NCBI GenBank assembly: GCA_008692225.1
Contig: VICG01000009.1
Span: 62,001 to 126,000, forward strand
Length of the DNA stretch: 64,000 nt
DNA from: Monilinia fructicola
Taxonomy: Eukaryota > Ascomycota > Leotiomycetes > Helotiales > Sclerotiniaceae
Reading direction: 5' to 3'
The translations under genes and the position numbers were made by a program. Below the pieces are notes generated by a model, which was not told the origin of the DNA, made no database searches, and worked only from the letters and a program-made list of their open reading frames with translations. This document shows, one piece after another, positions 59,580 through 64,000 of the stretch (positions are counted from its first letter, which is position 1; each line of letters begins with the position of its first letter).

Positions 59580-61390
59580 ATGTCCACAATCCAACGTACC
59601 ATATTTTCTGGTATTAAGAGAGTGAATCCTTATAAGCCATTATGTTTATTATACAGTCGTCGATCTTTCACCCAGAGATTAGTCAGAGGTAAAATCCAAT
59701 CTCAGACTCTCAATTATCTAGTGTAAAAACTTAACTAATTCTTAATATCAGAAAATGATATCGTTTTCTGCTCAAGCCTGAGACAAATCGAGATGCTCTA
59801 CCTACTTTGTCAAAGCCACTCAAGCCTGGCGATTCCGTCGTGTTTAGAGATCACAGGAAAGTCAAGGCAGAAGACATTATTGGGAAACCATATAGATCTG
59901 TTGTAGCTGGTGGAAGAAGAGCTCTATTTAGAATATATGAACCTACCCTTGGGGAGTATTGTGACAATGCCCCAAGAATGGTTACGCCTGTAAGTTTCCA
60001 CTGCCGAGATTCTTGGTTTGCATATTGATCTTTTAATTAGATTTATTCTTCAGATGCAAGTTTAATTGTTTCCTTATTGGATATCAATTATACGGCAGTG
60101 CCATCTTCTCAGTCAGAGACTGTTCAAGAGGAAGAAAGTCTGGAACCTTCTAGACCGCTACAAGAATCTCTTGTTCCAGAAGATGGAGAGAATTCGGAGT
60201 CAGCGATGTCTCCTGGCGAAAGTGAGACCGAGGAGAATGATACCTTTGAGCCAGATGTATCGCTTGAGAACGAAACCCGGAGAGTTACAGACATTCCCAA
60301 GGAGAGTGATCACATGGAGCACCCAGAACTCTCCAAAGTCTCAGACGCATTAGAGCCCATTGAGGAACTTACTGATACGGAAACGTTTAAGGAATCAGAT
60401 TCTGTAAAACATGATGAGCGTGAAAGACTAGAAATTTTCGAGGCTGGAACTGGACATGGTTCGTTAACATTACATCTTGCACGAGCGATTCATGGTGCGA
60501 ATAGTAGGGCTCCGTCAATACCAAAATTTCATAAAACGAAGGGCAAAGTTAACGCAGATGATGATATCCATCGGTTCGGCGGTAAATTGAGCAACAAAAA
60601 TCAAAAACGGATGGAGTTGTACGATGAATGGCGCTCTCAGCGTCGAGCTGTGATTCACACCCTAGATTCAGACGAAAGGCACTCAAGACATGCGCAAAGG
60701 ACTATTAGAAATTATCGTCATGGAGCGTATTTTCCACACATTGATTTCCATGTTGGCAGTATCCATGATTATCTGTCGAAACGATTGGAAGAAACAAATG
60801 ATGTCTTCCTCGATCATGCCATCTTAGACATACCAGGTGTTCAGAACGAGATGGAAATTGTTGGGAAATGTATCAAGCCTGATGGTCGTTTGATTACATG
60901 GTGTCCTAGTATTACGCAGCACATTAAATGTTTGGAGACTGTGAAGGGAAAGAAGTTGCCATTTGTTTTGGACAGGGTTCTAGAATTGGGATCACAACTT
61001 AGTACTGGAGGACGAGAATGGGAAGTAAGATCAGTAAAGCCACGAGCACTAATCAAAGCCGAGAAAAAGAAAATGCAGGAGAAACTGGCGCAATACGAAA
61101 TTGATGAGACGGCTGCTGCTGTTGATGCATTCTTTGCTAAGATTTCGAAGAAAGCCAAGGGTGGATCGTCTGCGGAAGTTAAGAACGAATCTGAATTGAG
61201 CAAAGAAGATGTGAAAACATCAGCATCCGAATCTGAATCCGAAAGTGTACCCATTCAAACAGGTACCGGGGAAGAGGGTGATTCGATTGATACGTCAGGA
61301 TGGGAGATGATATGCAGACCTAAAGTTGGAGATAGAATAGCAGGTGGAGGTTTTGTTGGAGTTTGGAAGAAAATGGATCTGAATGTATAA
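59580..61390 (+). CDS. TRM61-like tRNA (adenine-58-N1) methyltransferase, probably mitochondrial
   Basis: Exons 59580-59688, 59752-59989 and 60041-61390, with introns of 63 and 51 nt (CTTAACTAAT branch in the first). It has 565 residues after adding one A to the AAA run near 59786. The N-terminus (TIFSGIKRVNPYKP, LLYSRRSFTQRLVR) is a good mitochondrial presequence. The N-terminal barrel is followed by IYSSDASLIVSLLDI, then an acidic insertion of about 100 residues, then SAM motif I EAGTGHGSLTLHLARAIHG. FHVGSIHDYL and HAILDIPGVQNEM form the later Rossmann strands, and the C-terminal GFVGVWKK closes the fold. The cytosolic Trm61 makes m1A58 in tRNA with Trm6. Here the presequence suggests an organellar member of the Trm61/TRMT61B group; the localisation is inference. 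Confidence 0.88.
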
Positions 61391-61958
61391 AAATCAATAT
61401 TCTGAAGCTTCTCGTGTAGAAATACATCAATGGAAACAAATCTCTACCTCTACCGTGGATTGATTGTTGTTGTTCTTGTCGTCGTGGTCTTCTCTTCTCA
61501 TGTCATGTTCAAGTTTAAAAAGAATTGATGATCATCTACTCGAGTACTACCTAGGTAGTTCTAACCCAACCTTGGAAATTCTGGAAGAAGATTTGTCAGG
61601 GGTATTGGATTCATCCATATGGTGCTAGCACTTAATCAGGATTAGCGTTATTAATACCCCGGATCTGCCATCAAAGAACTTAAATGTTACCACCAGAAGA
61701 AGAAGGGAGACAGATCAATCAACGACACGATACGATACGATACGATACGATATAATACAATGCTGCTACCGGTGATGCGAGTATTCTGATCCTTTGCTCA
61801 ATTGTCAATGAAAGACGTGAATGCTGAGATTGAAATGACCTTCCAATAACCTCACGGATGGGACAACTCCAGTAACTCATTCCATCGAGCCAAGCTTCAA
61901 CGATCGTGTGAGCTGGAGACTGTTTGCGAATAGCTCAATAAAGCTTCAGCCTTTTAAG
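61391..61958. other. Intergenic with ATACG repeat
   Basis: Contains a 14-bp palindrome ACTACCTAGGTAGT (61546-61559) and about five ATACG units (61726-61752). It serves as 3' flank of the TRM61-like gene and promoter of the Dcr2-like gene. No gene is present. Confidence 0.65.
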
Positions 61959-63746
61959 ATGACGAGAAGAATTGTATTTGAACCTCTTCAATATCTTTGA
62001 TTCTACTACTTACCACTATCTGGATAGGTCCGCACTGCGACACAGCTTGGAGCTCTTGCTCTGTTTACCATCATCGTTGTATGGTTTCTAGACAATCGAT
62101 ATCGAGTCCTCCCTTCTGCGATTCATGATTATATGCCAGCACATCATCCCGGTCTTGTGATCACGGATATTACTGTCACAAAATGTTCCAAGATCAATCT
62201 TTTCACAAGCTGCAAGCTTAATTCGGAGAAGTGGCATCGTATAGAGAAGGATTTATATTTGGGACAAGGTTGGATTAACAGCGCATATATGCATGTGCAG
62301 AGGAAGAAAGAAGAAGAACTCACATCGGAAGATAAGGTTGTTATGGATGTTAGTGTTGGTAGATTGGATCCAGCGACTGTTACGAAAGGCAAGGGTGATG
62401 AAAGATGGGAATCAAGACCTGCTGGATTATGGCTAAAACGATCGGCGAAGCGTCACGCCAGCGACTCAAATGAGGCGGTCACTTCAGTGGATGTACTATT
62501 CGGTGCAGATGCCGTGGACCCAAGAGATGGATGGGAGATGACTGGCACACCGTTGTTGCTGGATTCCTCTGGGGAAGTACAGGAAGCCAGGCTTAGCATA
62601 CGGAGGGGCAAACTCATTATGCCAATCAAGCCAAAAGCCTCGTATAAGGGAAAATGGAAAATTTAAGATTTTACAGGCGGCAGATTTACACTTGAGTACA
62701 GGGACTGGTCACTGTAGGGATGCAATGCCAGAAGATGGTGGAAATTGTGAGGCTGATCCTAGGACATTGGAATTTGTTGGAAGACTTCTTGATGAAGAAA
62801 AAACCAGATTTGATCATTCTTAGTGGAGATCAAATCAATGGAGAAACGGCTCCTGATGCACAGAGCGTAAGAATCCTCTCCGATCAATATCGTCCCCCCT
62901 AACAGAATTAGGCTATTTTCAAATATGCAGAGCTGTTCATTAAACGCAAGATTCCATTTGCGACAATATTTGGTAATCACGACGATGAGGGATCTTTACC
63001 CCGGGATCAACAGATGGCACTAATCGAATCTCTTCCATACTCGTTTATCTGAAGCTGGCCCAGAAGAACTTGAAGGGGTAGGAAATTACATCGTTGAAGT
63101 CCTTGCACAAGGTGGCTCGAAGCATTCTGCTCTGACTATTTACCTATTGGATACTCATTCTTATTCACCGGATGAGAGATCATTCAAAGGGTATGATTGG
63201 TTGAAAAAGAACCAAATTGATTGGTTCAAACAAACTGCTGAAGGATTGCGAAAGTCCCATGAAGGGTATTCCCATATTCATATGGACCTTGCATTTATTC
63301 ATATACCATTACCTGAGTATAGAGATGATGCTCTGTATAAAGAGGGAGAATGGCGAGAAGGGGTGACGGCACCTGGCTTTAACTCAGGGTTCCGAGATGC
63401 TCTTGTAGAGCAGGGTGTCGTAATGGTTAGTTGTGGACAGTAAGTGTTGAATCCCTCCATCTTTGGAGCTCCCCTAACCAGGCATAGTGATCACGCAAAT
63501 GAATACTGTTCTCTCTCTAGAAAGGAAGATAATACTCCCGCTCTCTGGATGTGTTATGGCGGCGGAGCTGGATTTGGAGGTTATGGAGGCTATGGTGGAT
63601 ACCACCGCCGAATCCGTCTTTTCGAAATCGATATGAATGAAGCGAAGATAGTAACTTACAAACGCCTCGAGTACGGGGACATAGAGAAACGGATCGATGA
63701 ACAAATCATAGTGGAGGGTGGAAAACCGATAGGTCCCACCGTATAA
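61959..63746 (+). CDS. Dcr2-like metallophosphatase (membrane-anchored)
   Basis: Exons 61959-61973 (only 15 nt), 62028-62866, 62912-63439 and 63482-63746. Each intron has GTAAG-type or GTATTT donors and AG acceptors. It has 547 residues after removing one base at three places: AAAA near 62660, AAAAAA near 62798 and TTT near 63048. MTRRIVR precedes a membrane helix (LGALALFTIIVVWFL), then a lumenal N-domain with DITVTKCSKINLFT. The metal ligands are ILQAADLHLSTG, IILSGDQING, FGNHDDEG, LAFIHIPLPEY and CGQHSDHANEY, the five blocks of calcineurin-like phosphoesterases. Budding-yeast Dcr2 promotes G1/S transition and the unfolded-protein response by dephosphorylating Ire1. The arrangement suggests the same role. 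A Gly-rich stretch (GGGAGFGGYGGYGGYHRR) lies near the C-terminus. Confidence 0.88.
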
Positions 63747-64000
63747 TGGATTTGGGAAATTGGAATTAGACGTTTGGGAAACCAAAAGCTCTACGAGGAA
63801 AAGGCTAGATATTGGATTTAGGATTTTTTCCATCATACTTATTGACACTGTCAAAATAACCTTTAGACAGGTTAGAAAAATGTGATTCCAACAGCATAAA
63901 TAGGCCTCACTTCCCTCGTTCATTTGCCTTCCACTCTTCTTTCTTCATATCTCACCATGTACTTCAGCTTGAAAAATGGTCAAGGGCCGTACTTCGGGTA
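63747..64000. other. 3' flank at the window end
   Basis: No gene can be assigned in the last 254 bp. An ATG at 63957-63959 with a pyrimidine-rich upstream stretch (CTTCCACTCTTCTTTCTTCAT) may open a gene that continues beyond the window. Confidence 0.4.

Overview
The window is nuclear DNA of a filamentous ascomycete (Pezizomycotina). Genes carry short introns of roughly 45-200 nt with GT(A/G)(A/T)GT donors, CTAAC/CTAAT branch sites and AG acceptors. tRNA genes have short introns next to the anticodon, a single 5S rRNA gene stands alone, and an AT-rich, RIP-like element carries degenerate inverted ends. The protein set (fungal-specific transcription factor, DUF1766/T5orf172 protein, mitochondrial ClpP, acid-ceramidase-like amidase, Dcr2-type phosphatase) fits a Leotiomycetes/Sclerotiniaceae-like genome. 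That placement is inference, because no marker is decisive.

Layout. 0-11 kb: the end of a transcription factor, a phosphoribosyltransferase, a large predicted membrane-anchored beta-propeller protein and an F-box-like protein. 10.8-26.3 kb: five solid features on the minus strand or nearby, namely an S10 serine carboxypeptidase, a sugar transporter of the major facilitator superfamily, a long coiled-coil protein, a doubtful small gene and a NIPA-type magnesium transporter. 27.2-28.1 kb: an AT-rich transposon remnant. 28.6-37.6 kb: a WDR70-type WD-repeat protein, an unknown basic coiled-coil protein, a 726-bp MITE with a target-site duplication and a DUF1766 protein. 38-49 kb: a gene-poor stretch whose recognisable content is four tRNA genes (Val, Asp, two Ala). 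49-53 kb: a SAM methyltransferase and an acid-ceramidase-like amidase. 54.9 kb: a 5S rRNA gene. 55.7-63.7 kb: a compact block with ClpP, a conserved fungal protein, an alpha/beta hydrolase, a TRM61-like tRNA methyltransferase with a mitochondrial presequence, and a Dcr2-like metallophosphatase.

The strongest global signal is not one gene. Twelve conserved genes plus the transcription factor are interrupted by about 30 single-base frame changes, mostly in homopolymer runs. When each is corrected by one base, every gene adds up to a whole number of codons between its start and its stop. Genes in the 10.8-26.3 kb block and the phosphoribosyltransferase have none. This looks like mosaic sequence quality rather than a field of pseudogenes. 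Coordinates below are therefore outer limits, and the breaks are described in each entry.

No defence system, biosynthetic cluster or CRISPR-like array was seen. The most unusual items are the membrane-anchored propeller protein, the two mobile-element remnants that share short motifs, and the palindromic motifs scattered between genes.
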